Below, piece by piece: positions 25,660 through 34,235 of a stretch of DNA of 64,000 bases. Each line of letters opens with the position of its first letter. Positions within the stretch are counted from its first letter, which is position 1. Below the pieces are notes generated by a model. The model was not told the origin of the DNA. It saw nothing but the letters and a program-made list of their open reading frames with translations, and ran no database searches. A program made the translations under genes and the position numbers. Source of the stretch: Chitinophaga sp. 180180018-3 (GTDB taxonomy: Bacteria; Bacteroidota; Bacteroidia; Chitinophagales; Chitinophagaceae); contig NZ_CP140772.1 of NCBI RefSeq assembly GCF_037893185.1, positions 3,844,001 through 3,908,000 on the forward strand, read 5' to 3'.

Positions 25660-27546
25660 ATGAAAATACAATACGCCATCACTTATAGCACCGTTGCCCG
25701 GTGGGCCTTTTGTCTGCTGCTGCTTTTACCGGCGCCCGCCTGTAAAAAGTTCCTGGATGTGATCCCGGATAACGTGGCTACCATCGATAATGCTTTCACC
25801 ATGCGTGCGGAAGCGGAGAAATATCTTTTCACCTGCTATTCCTATTTGCCCACCAGCAGCGATCTATCTACCAATCCGGCACTGCTGGCCGGCGACGAGT
25901 TCTGGATGGTAGAGCCCTACAGCACCAATGACGCGCCCTGGCAGATCGCCCGGGGATTTCAGAATGCCAATACGGTGCAGCTGTCGAAATGGACCGATTA
26001 TTTTAAAGCACTGCGCGATTGTAACATCTTCCTGGATAATATAAATAAAGTAGTAGACCTCCGGCAGGCAGAAAGAAGCCGCTGGATCGCGGAAGTAAAA
26101 TTCCTCAAAGCTTATTACCACTGGCTGCTGGTTCGTATGTACGGGCCTGTTCCTATCATCGACCACAACCTGCCCATCGCCAGTTCCGCTGAAGCCACCA
26201 AGGTAACCAGGCTGCCGGTAGATACTGTTTTCAGTTATATCTCCAACCTGATAGACACCGCTGTGGTGGACCTTCCGGATATCATCGCCGACCGCTCTAC
26301 GGAACTCGGGCGTATGACCAAATCCATTGCATTGTCTATCAAGGCAAGGGTGCTCGTTACTGCCGCCAGCCCGCTGTTCAACGGCAATACGGATTATATG
26401 GGTTTCAATAGTCCGGATGGTAAACCTTTCTTCAACAACGCCTATGATGCCGGGAAATGGACAAAAGCCGCAGACGCCTGCAAGGCTGCCGTTACTTCCT
26501 GCGAAAGAGTGGGCATGGTATTGTATAGCTTCAATCAGCTGGGGGTAACGTTGTCGGATACACTGACCCGGCAAATGTCGATCCGCAACGCCACCTGTGA
26601 AGAATGGAATCCGGAAATCATCTGGGACAATCCCAACAGCACCACGCACGAAATACAGCGCCAAGCCCTGCCCCGCCTGGATCCGTCGAGGATCAGCAAC
26701 GAATCGGTGCTGGGCAGCCTGGCGCCCACCATGAAAATCGCCGAATTGTTTTATACCGACAAAGGCATACCTATCACCGAAGACCTTACCTGGGACTATA
26801 ACAACCGCTTCAGGCTGAGAACCGCTACCCATGACGAAGGCGAGTTGATACAGGAAGGCTACACTACCGCTTCGCTGCATTTTAACAGGGAGCCCCGCTT
26901 CTACGCGGATCTGGCATTCGACGGTGCGGTGTGGATGATGCAGAAAAAAACTTTCCATATCGAATCCAAAGCCGGTCAATGGCAAACCAGGAAAAACATC
27001 TACGATAACAATGTCACCGGTTACTTCGCGAAGAAGCTGGTGAACTGGAAAGATGAGATCCTCGAAGGACAGGGTGTGTACATAGAAGCGCACTCCTGGC
27101 CGGAAATGCGCCTGGCCGATTTGTACCTGCTCTATGCAGAAGCGCTCAACGAACAGGGCGGACCGCAGCCGGATGCTTTCAAATATATCGATAAAGTAAG
27201 GGCCAGAGCAGGCTTGCAGGGCGTACAGGCATCCTGGGGCAGCTACTCCCGCCAACCTACCAAATTCGCTACCAAAGAAGGTTTCCGCCAGATCATACAA
27301 CAGGAACGACTCATTGAACTGGCCATGGAAGGTTCCCGCTTCTGGGATCTCCGCCGCTGGAAAAGGTGTATGGAAGAACTGAACAAACCCGTTACCGGAT
27401 GGGATGTGGATCAGTCGGATCCGACCTTCTATTATCGTATCAGAACATTATACCGCCAAAGCTTCCAGACGCGCAATTACTTCTGGCCGCTGGATAGCTG
27501 GGAACTGCTCAACAATCCTAAGCTGCTCCAGAACTTCGGCTGGTAA
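25660..27546 (+). CDS. SusD/RagB-family surface lipoprotein
   Basis: A lipoprotein of about 628 residues acting as the lid and substrate-binding partner of the SusC barrel encoded just upstream. The lipobox LPAPAC gives the acylated cysteine, and CKKFLDVIPD is the usual mature N-terminus. SusD-type helical repeats follow (YHWLLVRMYGPVPI, KARVLVTAASPLFN), with the typical C-terminal RLIELAMEGSRFWDLRRWKR. An ATG at 25651 is equally possible as start. The substrate cannot be told from sequence, and no glycosidase is in the operon itself. Confidence 0.95.
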   Translation: MKIQYAITYSTVARWAFCLLLLLPAPACKKFLDVIPDNVATIDNAFTMRAEAEKYLFTCYSYLPTSSDLSTNPALLAGDEFWMVEPYSTNDAPWQIARGFQNANTVQLSKWTDYFKALRDCNIFLDNINKVVDLRQAERSRWIAEVKFLKAYYHWLLVRMYGPVPIIDHNLPIASSAEATKVTRLPVDTVFSYISNLIDTAVVDLPDIIADRSTELGRMTKSIALSIKARVLVTAASPLFNGNTDYMGFNSPDGKPFFNNAYDAGKWTKAADACKAAVTSCERVGMVLYSFNQLGVTLSDTLTRQMSIRNATCEEWNPEIIWDNPNSTTHEIQRQALPRLDPSRISNESVLGSLAPTMKIAELFYTDKGIPITEDLTWDYNNRFRLRTATHDEGELIQEGYTTASLHFNREPRFYADLAFDGAVWMMQKKTFHIESKAGQWQTRKNIYDNNVTGYFAKKLVNWKDEILEGQGVYIEAHSWPEMRLADLYLLYAEALNEQGGPQPDAFKYIDKVRARAGLQGVQASWGSYSRQPTKFATKEGFRQIIQQERLIELAMEGSRFWDLRRWKRCMEELNKPVTGWDVDQSDPTFYYRIRTLYRQSFQTRNYFWPLDSWELLNNPKLLQNFGW

Positions 27547-27576
27547 CCATCTTCCTGACATTTAATTATCATACGT

Positions 27577-28728
27577 ATGAAAATTCATCATCTTCTTATA
27601 GGTTTACTACTGGCTGCCGGCTGTACCAAAGAAACACATCAACCCGTTGACGGCGCAGGCAATAAACCGGGGGTAGTGTCCAATGTAGCCGTCACCAATA
27701 TGGCCGGTTCTGCAAAGATTACCTACAGTCTTCCCGATAATAAAGACATCCTTTACGTAAAAGCCATGTATAAGCTCAATACAGGCGAACAACGGGAGAT
27801 CAGGTCATCTTACTACAACAATTTCCTCATCGTGGATGGCTTTGGCGACACCACCACACACGAGATCAACCTCTATGTGGTTAGTCGCGGTGAAGTAGCA
27901 TCCGATCCTGTTGAGACCAGCGTTAAACCGCTGTCGCCACCGATGATAAAAGTGCGGCAGTCGCTGACGCTGAAGCCCGATTTTGGCGGTATCAACATCT
28001 CCTTCCTCAATGAAGATAAAGCCGATGTAGCCATTGTAATGCTGGCGGCCGATTCCACCGGCGCCCTTAACCAGGCAGATGTGCATTATACCAAGCTGGC
28101 TTCAGGCAACTATTCTGTGAGGGGATTCTCTGCGCAGAAAAGAAAGTTTGCGCTGTATGTACGGGATCGCTGGGGCAACCAGTCGGATACCATTCAACAG
28201 GATATGACACCTTATTTTGAAAAGTTGCTCGACAAGAACAAATTTAAGGAGGTGAAATTACCGGGAGATGTGGACTATGGCTGGGGCCTGCCCATTCCCA
28301 ATCTGTGGAATGGCACCCTCTGGCACTCGGCAGATAAGCTCGACGGCATGCCGATGTGGATCACATTCGACCTCGGCGTAACGGCGAGGCTCAGTCGTAT
28401 TGCACTCTGGCAGCGCCCGAACGAATGGATATACCTGCAGAACAACCTACGGCAGTTTGAAATCTGGGGATCCGTTAACCCCGCTTCAGACGGTAGCTGG
28501 GGTAGCTGGACGAAGCTGCTGGAACACACCGTGATCAAGCCTTCCGGCCTGCCGGTAGGACAAACCACCCAGGACGATAAAGATGCGGCGGCCGCAGGCG
28601 AGCAGATGACCGTACCACTGGATGCACCTAAAGTACGGTACATCCGGGTGAAGGTTATCCGTACCTGGACCGATGGTGGCTATGCTGCCAATATCCAGGA
28701 AATGAAATTCTGGGGAAACGATCAGTAA
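27577..28728 (+). CDS. Surface lipoprotein with DUF4959/DUF5000/DUF5126-like domains
   Basis: A 383-residue lipoprotein (lipobox LLAAGC) resembling Bacteroidota proteins that combine fibronectin-III-like DUF4959/DUF5126 domains with a C-terminal discoidin-like DUF5000 domain. The C-terminal half has the F5/8-type features WITFDLGVTARLSRIALWQR and RYIRVKVIRTW...NIQEMKFWG, often used for sugar binding. It is 30 nt behind the SusD gene and therefore part of the uptake operon, probably as an extra surface glycan-binding protein. Substrate binding is inferred from domain type. Confidence 0.8.
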   Translation: MKIHHLLIGLLLAAGCTKETHQPVDGAGNKPGVVSNVAVTNMAGSAKITYSLPDNKDILYVKAMYKLNTGEQREIRSSYYNNFLIVDGFGDTTTHEINLYVVSRGEVASDPVETSVKPLSPPMIKVRQSLTLKPDFGGINISFLNEDKADVAIVMLAADSTGALNQADVHYTKLASGNYSVRGFSAQKRKFALYVRDRWGNQSDTIQQDMTPYFEKLLDKNKFKEVKLPGDVDYGWGLPIPNLWNGTLWHSADKLDGMPMWITFDLGVTARLSRIALWQRPNEWIYLQNNLRQFEIWGSVNPASDGSWGSWTKLLEHTVIKPSGLPVGQTTQDDKDAAAAGEQMTVPLDAPKVRYIRVKVIRTWTDGGYAANIQEMKFWGNDQ

Positions 28729-28748
28729 TCATCATCTAAAAAAATCTT

Positions 28749-29942
28749 ATGCGCATTACCAGCCTGATACTATACGCTCTCCTGCTCGTTGCTGTGATCA
28801 GCAGTTGCCGCCGGCAGGACGATTATAAAAAATACATAAAAAACGGCGAGGTGCTCTACACCGGCAAGGCCGATTCCCTGCAGGTGCATTCCGGCCGCAA
28901 CCGGGTACAACTCACCTGGCTGCTGATTGCCGATCCTAAAGTGAGCCGCTCCATGATTTATTGGAATAACCACCGGGATTCCGCTGCCATCAATATCAAA
29001 CGGACCTCCGGTGTAGACACGATCCGTTTCTTCGTCAACAACCTGGAGGAACGCGCTTATACTTTTGAGGTATATAATTTTGATAAAGATGGTAACATAT
29101 CCGTTAAATCAGAAGCCAATGGATTTGTGTATGGTAGTTTTTATGAAGATGCCCTGCTGTCGAGAGCTTTCAGTAAAGCAGAAATGAAAAACGGGAATGC
29201 TGAAATCTCCTGGGTAAATATCGATACTACGGGCGGAATGATTGGTATGGAATTGCAGTATACCTCCTCCGACAATGTATTGCACGACACCATCGTTCCT
29301 GCTCATCCGAAAGACCAGGTAACGGTACTGGCCAATTACCTTTCGATGAGCACCTTCAGCTACCGCTCCCTGTATATGCCCGATCCTGCTGCTGTGGACA
29401 CTTTTTACACCAAATTTGAAACAAAGAATGTAAAGGAAGATATTACGGCGAAGTATATACTAAATCCCGGTGCGCCTTTCGACCTGGACAGCCAGCAACC
29501 GTTTGGTGGCAGGTTTGGCCAGGTAAAAAGCTGGAATTATAACAGTGAAGCACAACGCAACGGCACCTACGACAACATCGGCGGCCAGGGCCGGCTTACC
29601 CTGTGGATCTGGGATAATGGCACCATCACCAATGGTAAGATCTATCAGACCTTTACGCTCCCTGCCGGCGAGTATCGCTTCGAAGCCGACATTTCCAACA
29701 TCGACAATACGCTGGAGAATACCTACCTCGTTGTGGCAGCCGGCAACAATCTGCCCGATGTAGACCAGGTAGGCACGGCCCTCGGATCAGCACGGCTTCG
29801 CGACAATAATACCAAATACGTATCGGCAGGTTTCAGTCTTACTGCGCCCACTACGGTTACCGTAGGCTTGTTAGGAACGTATACCTCGCCTGCCGAGCAA
29901 ACCGTAAGGGTGAATAAGGTGGTATTGATCAGAGATAAGTAG
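28749..29942 (+). CDS. Lipoprotein with DUF4998 and DUF5013-like domains
   Basis: A 397-residue lipoprotein (ISSC lipobox) that is the last gene of the SusC/SusD operon, 20 nt after the previous one. The N-terminal half has the DUF4998-type fibronectin-like repeats (NRVQLTWLLIADPKVSRSMIYWN), and the C-terminal part (about 270-395) has a DUF5013-like beta-sandwich (YQTFTLPAGEYRFEADIS). Such proteins sit on the cell surface next to SusD and probably help catch substrate. No catalytic motif is seen. Confidence 0.8.
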   Translation: MRITSLILYALLLVAVISSCRRQDDYKKYIKNGEVLYTGKADSLQVHSGRNRVQLTWLLIADPKVSRSMIYWNNHRDSAAINIKRTSGVDTIRFFVNNLEERAYTFEVYNFDKDGNISVKSEANGFVYGSFYEDALLSRAFSKAEMKNGNAEISWVNIDTTGGMIGMELQYTSSDNVLHDTIVPAHPKDQVTVLANYLSMSTFSYRSLYMPDPAAVDTFYTKFETKNVKEDITAKYILNPGAPFDLDSQQPFGGRFGQVKSWNYNSEAQRNGTYDNIGGQGRLTLWIWDNGTITNGKIYQTFTLPAGEYRFEADISNIDNTLENTYLVVAAGNNLPDVDQVGTALGSARLRDNNTKYVSAGFSLTAPTTVTVGLLGTYTSPAEQTVRVNKVVLIRDK

Positions 29943-29985
29943 CAAACCTTTTCTCCTGCCATTTGTTCTTTTGATAAAAACGCTC

Positions 29986-30678
29986 ATGAAGCCCGACATC
30001 AAAGTTAAAGTAACACCTGATGGCCCTTATGAAGTAAGTGGCGAAGTGCCGGTACGGATGGAAACAATCGGCACCAACGCAGATAAGGAGTCGGTGGAAT
30101 GGATAAGCGGCAAAACCTTCACGCCGGAGGGAAATCCCTTTTACCTCTGCAGGTGCGGGCATTCCCGGCACAAGCCATTCTGCGACAACACTCACCGGCA
30201 GATCCGGTTCGACGGTACTGAAACGGCCGGACATGCGGAATATGTATCGGAGGCCGATCTTCTGGAGGGTCCCACCATGTTACTGACGGATGTACAGCAC
30301 CTTTGTGCGTTTGCCCGGTTCTGCGACCCTAACGGGCAGGTATGGAGTACGGTAAACGACACCGACGATCCGGCTGCAAGGGAACAATTTGTTAAACAGG
30401 TAGGGCAATGCCCCTCGGGCCGGTTGGTGGCCTGGAATAAAGCCACCCAAACGCCGGTGGAACCCCACATGAAGCCCGCCATCGGTATTATAGAAGACCC
30501 GGCCAAAAAGGTGAGCGGCCCGATCTGGCTACAGGGTGGCATCGAAGTAACTGATGCCAATGGTGTAACCTATGAAATACGTAACCGGGTTACATTATGT
30601 CGCTGCGGCGCATCTGCCAATAAGCCTTTCTGCGATGGATCCCATGCGGCGATAAAGTTCAGGGACGAGATTGAGTAG
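29986..30678 (+). CDS. CDGSH iron-sulfur protein with two CDGSH motifs
   Basis: A 230-residue protein with two CDGSH (mitoNEET-like) iron-sulfur domains: CRCGHSRHKPFCDNTH (55-70) near the N-terminus and CRCGASANKPFCDGSH (205-220) at the C-terminus, each with the three Cys and one His that bind a 2Fe-2S cluster. The first departs from the CDGSH form (CDNTH) but keeps the ligands. Between them is a region with LCAFARFCDPNG and QCPSGRLVAW that may hold a further cluster. The ATG at 29986 is used; a TTG lies at 29971. Likely a redox or iron-sulfur transfer protein, not clearly linked to the SusCD operon. Confidence 0.88.
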   Translation: MKPDIKVKVTPDGPYEVSGEVPVRMETIGTNADKESVEWISGKTFTPEGNPFYLCRCGHSRHKPFCDNTHRQIRFDGTETAGHAEYVSEADLLEGPTMLLTDVQHLCAFARFCDPNGQVWSTVNDTDDPAAREQFVKQVGQCPSGRLVAWNKATQTPVEPHMKPAIGIIEDPAKKVSGPIWLQGGIEVTDANGVTYEIRNRVTLCRCGASANKPFCDGSHAAIKFRDEIE

Positions 30679-30726
30679 AAGAGAACAATGGAGAATTGGG
30701 AATGAAGAATGAAGATAATGCAGCAG

Positions 30727-30765
30727 AGATAGTAAACGCGAAATTTAAATTCGCGTTTACTATCT
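30727..30765. terminator. Bidirectional terminator, 16-bp perfect stem
   Basis: AGATAGTAAACGCGAA (30727-30742) is the exact reverse complement of TTCGCGTTTACTATCT (30750-30765), with a 7-nt loop. T-rich sequence follows (CGCTTTTATT). It closes the SusCD/CDGSH region. The flanks carry the GAATTGGGAATGAAGAATG-like simple sequence also seen, in reverse, near 41284. Confidence 0.75.
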
Positions 30766-30807
30766 TCGCTTTTATTCATAATTCCACATTCTTAACGCTT
30801 AATTCAT

Positions 30808-31485
30808 ATGAGGCTCCTCTTATCCTTTTTTACACTCCTCCTTGTCAACGCTTTACACGCACAAACCCGCAGCCTGTTTAATTTCCGCAACCTCGACGGA
30901 TGGCATATTGATGTGCCGGACATGGACAAGGATCCCAAAGTTAAAACTCCGTTTATTCTCCGGGATGGCGTATTTGTGAGCCTGGCTAATCCGCAGGGCC
31001 ATATTATAACTGACGCCAGCTATGAGAATTTCCGGCTGGAAGTACAGTACCGTTTCCCGGGTAAGCCTGGTAACTGCGGCGTACTGGTGTTTGCCTCCAC
31101 CCCGAGGGTATTATATGGCATGTTTCCGAAATCGATAGAAGTACAGATGCAAAGCGGCGATGCCGGCGATTTCTGGTGTATTGGTGAAGACATTACCGTA
31201 CCTGATATGGAAAAACGCCGCGGCCCCAAAAGCGAATGGGGCAGCGTAGATGGTAAAAAACGCCGCATCCTGAACCTCACCGACGGATCAGAAAAACCGC
31301 TGGGGCAATGGAACACCATGATTATCGAATGCGTTGGCAATGCCATCAAGGTATGGGTGAATGGAGACCTGGTGAATTACGGTACCCACGCCACTGCGCA
31401 CAAAGGACAGATTGCCCTGCAGGCGGAAGGTGCTGAAGTGGAATTCCGGAAAGTGGATCTCACACCCATTAAGGCTTTTCATTAA
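30808..31485 (+). CDS. Secreted DUF1080 (3-keto-disaccharide hydrolase-like) protein
   Basis: A 225-residue exported protein (signal peptide to LHAQ, about 19) made of one DUF1080 concanavalin-like sandwich. Typical features are FRNLDGWHI near the start, FRLEVQYRFPGKPGNCGVLVFA, and the terminal GQIALQAEGAEVEFRKVDL strand. Family members cleave 3-keto-glycosides or bind glycans; which applies here is not known. The 3' end overlaps the convergent mlaD-like gene by 17 nt, with no room for a terminator between. Confidence 0.85.
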   Translation: MRLLLSFFTLLLVNALHAQTRSLFNFRNLDGWHIDVPDMDKDPKVKTPFILRDGVFVSLANPQGHIITDASYENFRLEVQYRFPGKPGNCGVLVFASTPRVLYGMFPKSIEVQMQSGDAGDFWCIGEDITVPDMEKRRGPKSEWGSVDGKKRRILNLTDGSEKPLGQWNTMIIECVGNAIKVWVNGDLVNYGTHATAHKGQIALQAEGAEVEFRKVDLTPIKAFH

Positions 31486-32497
31486 TGCTCTTCTCGGCTT
31501 TGGCCTTCTCCTGCTGCGCTTTTTTCTCCCGTTTAGCCTGTTTTTTGAAATAGCCGCGGAAAAGGAAATTGTGCCGTACGGCCATCATATTAGTATCCAG
31601 CTTGCCGGTGCTGGCTTCGAGGTTGTAAATCGTTTCTTTAAAGGCATCGGCCAGCAGGGTATCCTGGAGTAACATGCCAATCGGCGACTGGGCATCGTTC
31701 AGCCTGTTCTTAACTTCGGTGCTGGCATGCTTCAGTTCTTCCACTGTATGATTGGCGTTGGTAGCTACTGCCTGCATCTCGGTAACGGCTGCACGAAGTT
31801 TAGAAAATACAAGCGTGTCTGTCACCAGTTCGTTGGAAAGCACGCCTTTGTTTTGCAGCTTCGAAGCATAGGCCGATAAAGCGCCGGTTAGCTTACGGGT
31901 GTTATTCACTGCATCATCTAAACCGGCAATAGTGGTGTTCAGATTATTGTACATGGTATCGTTCGTCAGCAGCTTACCCAGGGTGCCCTTGCCTTCCACC
32001 AGGCCTTTGGTAAGCACTTTGAGGTTACTGGTAATCTCTACCAGGCTTTTATTATTGACCTGCAGGGTGTTCATAATTTCTTCGGTACTCAACCCGCTTC
32101 CTACTGTCAGCTGATCGCCATTCTCTATCACCGGCAGTTCCGGTGATCCGCCGGAGAGCATGATAAGCTTGTTGCCCATCAGTCCATCCGAACTAATACG
32201 GGCTGTTACATCCTTATGAAGGTATTGCTGTGCATCCTGGTCTATGCTCATCAACACCAGTATCTGGTTGGTACTCAGAAAACTGATCTTCTTTACAGTA
32301 CCTATCTTTACGCCGGAATACAGGATATTGCGGCCAGCCGACAACCCATTCACATCCTTGAATACCGCTTTCACGGTAATTGACTTGTTAAACAGCTTCT
32401 GTTGCTTTCCCAATGTCATTACTGCTACTATGAAAATGGCGAGTCCGACTACCACAAAGATGCCAACAATAACAGCGCTTTTTTTATCTGATGCCAT
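31469..32497 (-). CDS. mlaD: MlaD/MCE-domain lipid transport protein
   Basis: A 342-residue periplasmic substrate-binding protein of an MCE lipid ABC transporter. One N-terminal membrane anchor (about 8-30, AVIVGIFVVVGLAIFIVAVM) is followed by an MCE domain (about 38-120, VFKDVNGLSAGRNILYSGVKIGTV) and a long helical tail (about 135-300) that could form a tunnel or coiled coil towards the outer membrane. The C-terminus is Lys/Ala/Glu-rich. Its ATPase and permease genes lie directly upstream on the same strand, so it is the last gene of the operon. Phospholipid transport is inferred from the family. Confidence 0.9.
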   Translation of the reverse strand: MASDKKSAVIVGIFVVVGLAIFIVAVMTLGKQQKLFNKSITVKAVFKDVNGLSAGRNILYSGVKIGTVKKISFLSTNQILVLMSIDQDAQQYLHKDVTARISSDGLMGNKLIMLSGGSPELPVIENGDQLTVGSGLSTEEIMNTLQVNNKSLVEITSNLKVLTKGLVEGKGTLGKLLTNDTMYNNLNTTIAGLDDAVNNTRKLTGALSAYASKLQNKGVLSNELVTDTLVFSKLRAAVTEMQAVATNANHTVEELKHASTEVKNRLNDAQSPIGMLLQDTLLADAFKETIYNLEASTGKLDTNMMAVRHNFLFRGYFKKQAKREKKAQQEKAKAEKSINEKP

Positions 32498-32500
32498 AAG

Positions 32501-33271
32501 CTATTGTATAAAGTTATAATCATAAAAACTCTTTACCAGCCCCTCTTTTTCTCTGAACACTTCTTCAAATGTACCCTGCCGGATAAACTTCCCTTCATCC
32601 ATGACCATTATCCGGTCGCCCACTTCTTTGGCGCAGGTAAGGTCGTGGGTAATAATGATGGAACTGGTATTAAACCGCTCCTTCACCGCATTGATCAGCT
32701 TATTCAGCTCCATGCTGGTAATGGGGTCCAGTCCGGCTGTAGGCTCGTCATACAGCATGATTTCCGGCTGTAGTATGAGCGTACGGCCAATGCCGATACG
32801 TTTTTTCTGTCCACCGGAAAGTTCGGCGGGCAACTGGTTGATCGTTTCCGGCAACCCGATGGCATCCAGCACAATATCTACTGTTTTCCTGATCTGCGTT
32901 CTGGTAAGTTTGCGGTTGTTTCTTTTCAGCGGAAAGGCCAGGTTCTCACCTACCGTCATGCTGTCGTACAACGCGCTGCTCTGAAAAGAAAAGCCCACTT
33001 TCAGGCGTAATTCCCTCAGCGCCGCATCCCTCAGCTGATCCACCTCTTCGCCCAGCACATTCACCATCCCCGAATCAGGTTTCAGTAACCCGATGATAAT
33101 TTTGATCAGCACCGACTTACCCGTTCCCGACCGGCCCAGTACCACGATATTCTCTCCCTTGAACAGCTCCAGGTCTATCCCCTGCAATACATGCTTCTCT
33201 CCGAAAGATTTATACAGATCTTTTATCCTGATCACCGCATTGTTCCTGTCTATCTCATGGCCATTTTTCAT
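32501..33271 (-). CDS. mlaF: MlaF-like ABC transporter ATPase
   Basis: A 256-residue ATPase powering the MCE lipid transporter. Seen are Walker A GRSGTGKS, the Q-loop region VGFSFQSSALYDSMTV, signature LSGGQKKRIGIGR, Walker B IMLYDEPTAGLDP and the switch His in IIITHD. The ATG at 33271 leaves a 1-nt gap after the permease stop; an upstream in-frame start would overlap the permease gene. It is the middle gene of a tight permease-ATPase-MCE operon. Confidence 0.95.
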   Translation of the reverse strand: MKNGHEIDRNNAVIRIKDLYKSFGEKHVLQGIDLELFKGENIVVLGRSGTGKSVLIKIIIGLLKPDSGMVNVLGEEVDQLRDAALRELRLKVGFSFQSSALYDSMTVGENLAFPLKRNNRKLTRTQIRKTVDIVLDAIGLPETINQLPAELSGGQKKRIGIGRTLILQPEIMLYDEPTAGLDPITSMELNKLINAVKERFNTSSIIITHDLTCAKEVGDRIMVMDEGKFIRQGTFEEVFREKEGLVKSFYDYNFIQ

Positions 33272-33272
33272 A

Positions 33273-34064
33273 TTACCGCAGGGTGTTGAATACGTGAACA
33301 ATCATAACTTCTTCAATAAATATCAGGAACATGGAAACGATCACCGAAACGTTGGCTGCTTTACCTACTCCCATCGTACCCTGACTGGCATGATATCCCT
33401 GGTAGCAGCTGACGATCCCAATCGTGAAACCATATATAATGGACTTGGTTAATGCGGTAGCGTAATCCAGGAAAGTGATCTGGGTAAAGGCACTATCGAA
33501 GAACGCGATGAAGCTGGTTTGTTCATGCGCATGTACATCTACATAGGAACCGAGGCAACCGATCAGTCCATTGTAAAACATCAGCAGCGGTAAACATATA
33601 GTCATGGCCGTTACCCTGGTTACTACCAGATAACGGAAAGGGTTAATCGCAGATACCTCCATAGCATCGATCTGTTCTGTCACCTTCATGGAGCCCAGCT
33701 CTGCTCCTATGCTGGAGCCTACTTTACCGGCGCAGATAAGCGCGGCAATGAGCGGAGCCAGCGCCCTGACAACGGCAATAGCCACGAGGGAGGGCAGCCA
33801 GGCAGTAACGCCAAATTCAGATAAGGTAGGCCGCGATTGTTCAGTAAACACCACGCCGGTAATAAATCCCGTTACCGTTACCAGGGCGAGTGATTTGTAT
33901 CCCACCTGGTAACACTGGCGCACAAATTCGCCCCATTCAATGGGCGGCCGGAATGTTTCCCGGAAGAAGCGGGCAACAAAAACAGCAATCTCATAGAACC
34001 GGAGAAAGAAACCATCAATCCTGGCAGTGATGACCGGCTTGTCCTTTTCGTTGGTAGAATTCAT
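33273..34064 (-). CDS. mlaE: MlaE-like ABC transporter permease
   Basis: A 263-residue MlaE-family permease with about five membrane segments. The family's conserved cytoplasmic stretch GKVGSSIGAELGSMKVTEQIDAMEVSAINPFRYLV is present near residues 113-147 (coupling helix). It is the first gene of the operon and would form a dimer with two ATPase subunits and an MlaD ring. Only three genes are present here; MlaB and MlaC partners, common in Proteobacteria, are absent, as usual in Bacteroidota. Confidence 0.93.
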   Translation of the reverse strand: MNSTNEKDKPVITARIDGFFLRFYEIAVFVARFFRETFRPPIEWGEFVRQCYQVGYKSLALVTVTGFITGVVFTEQSRPTLSEFGVTAWLPSLVAIAVVRALAPLIAALICAGKVGSSIGAELGSMKVTEQIDAMEVSAINPFRYLVVTRVTAMTICLPLLMFYNGLIGCLGSYVDVHAHEQTSFIAFFDSAFTQITFLDYATALTKSIIYGFTIGIVSCYQGYHASQGTMGVGKAANVSVIVSMFLIFIEEVMIVHVFNTLR

Positions 34065-34235
34065 CTTGGTGCAATGCTTACACTAAATTACAATTCTATG
34101 CCGCTTTTGTTAAATAACCAACTATTAAATATCAGATCCGTTTACAGCGGCGTTGGAAAAATAACCAGACACCTGCCACGGTTGCTATATACAGGAATAT
34201 TAATCCGGTAAATATCTTCCTGCATAAATATCCTG

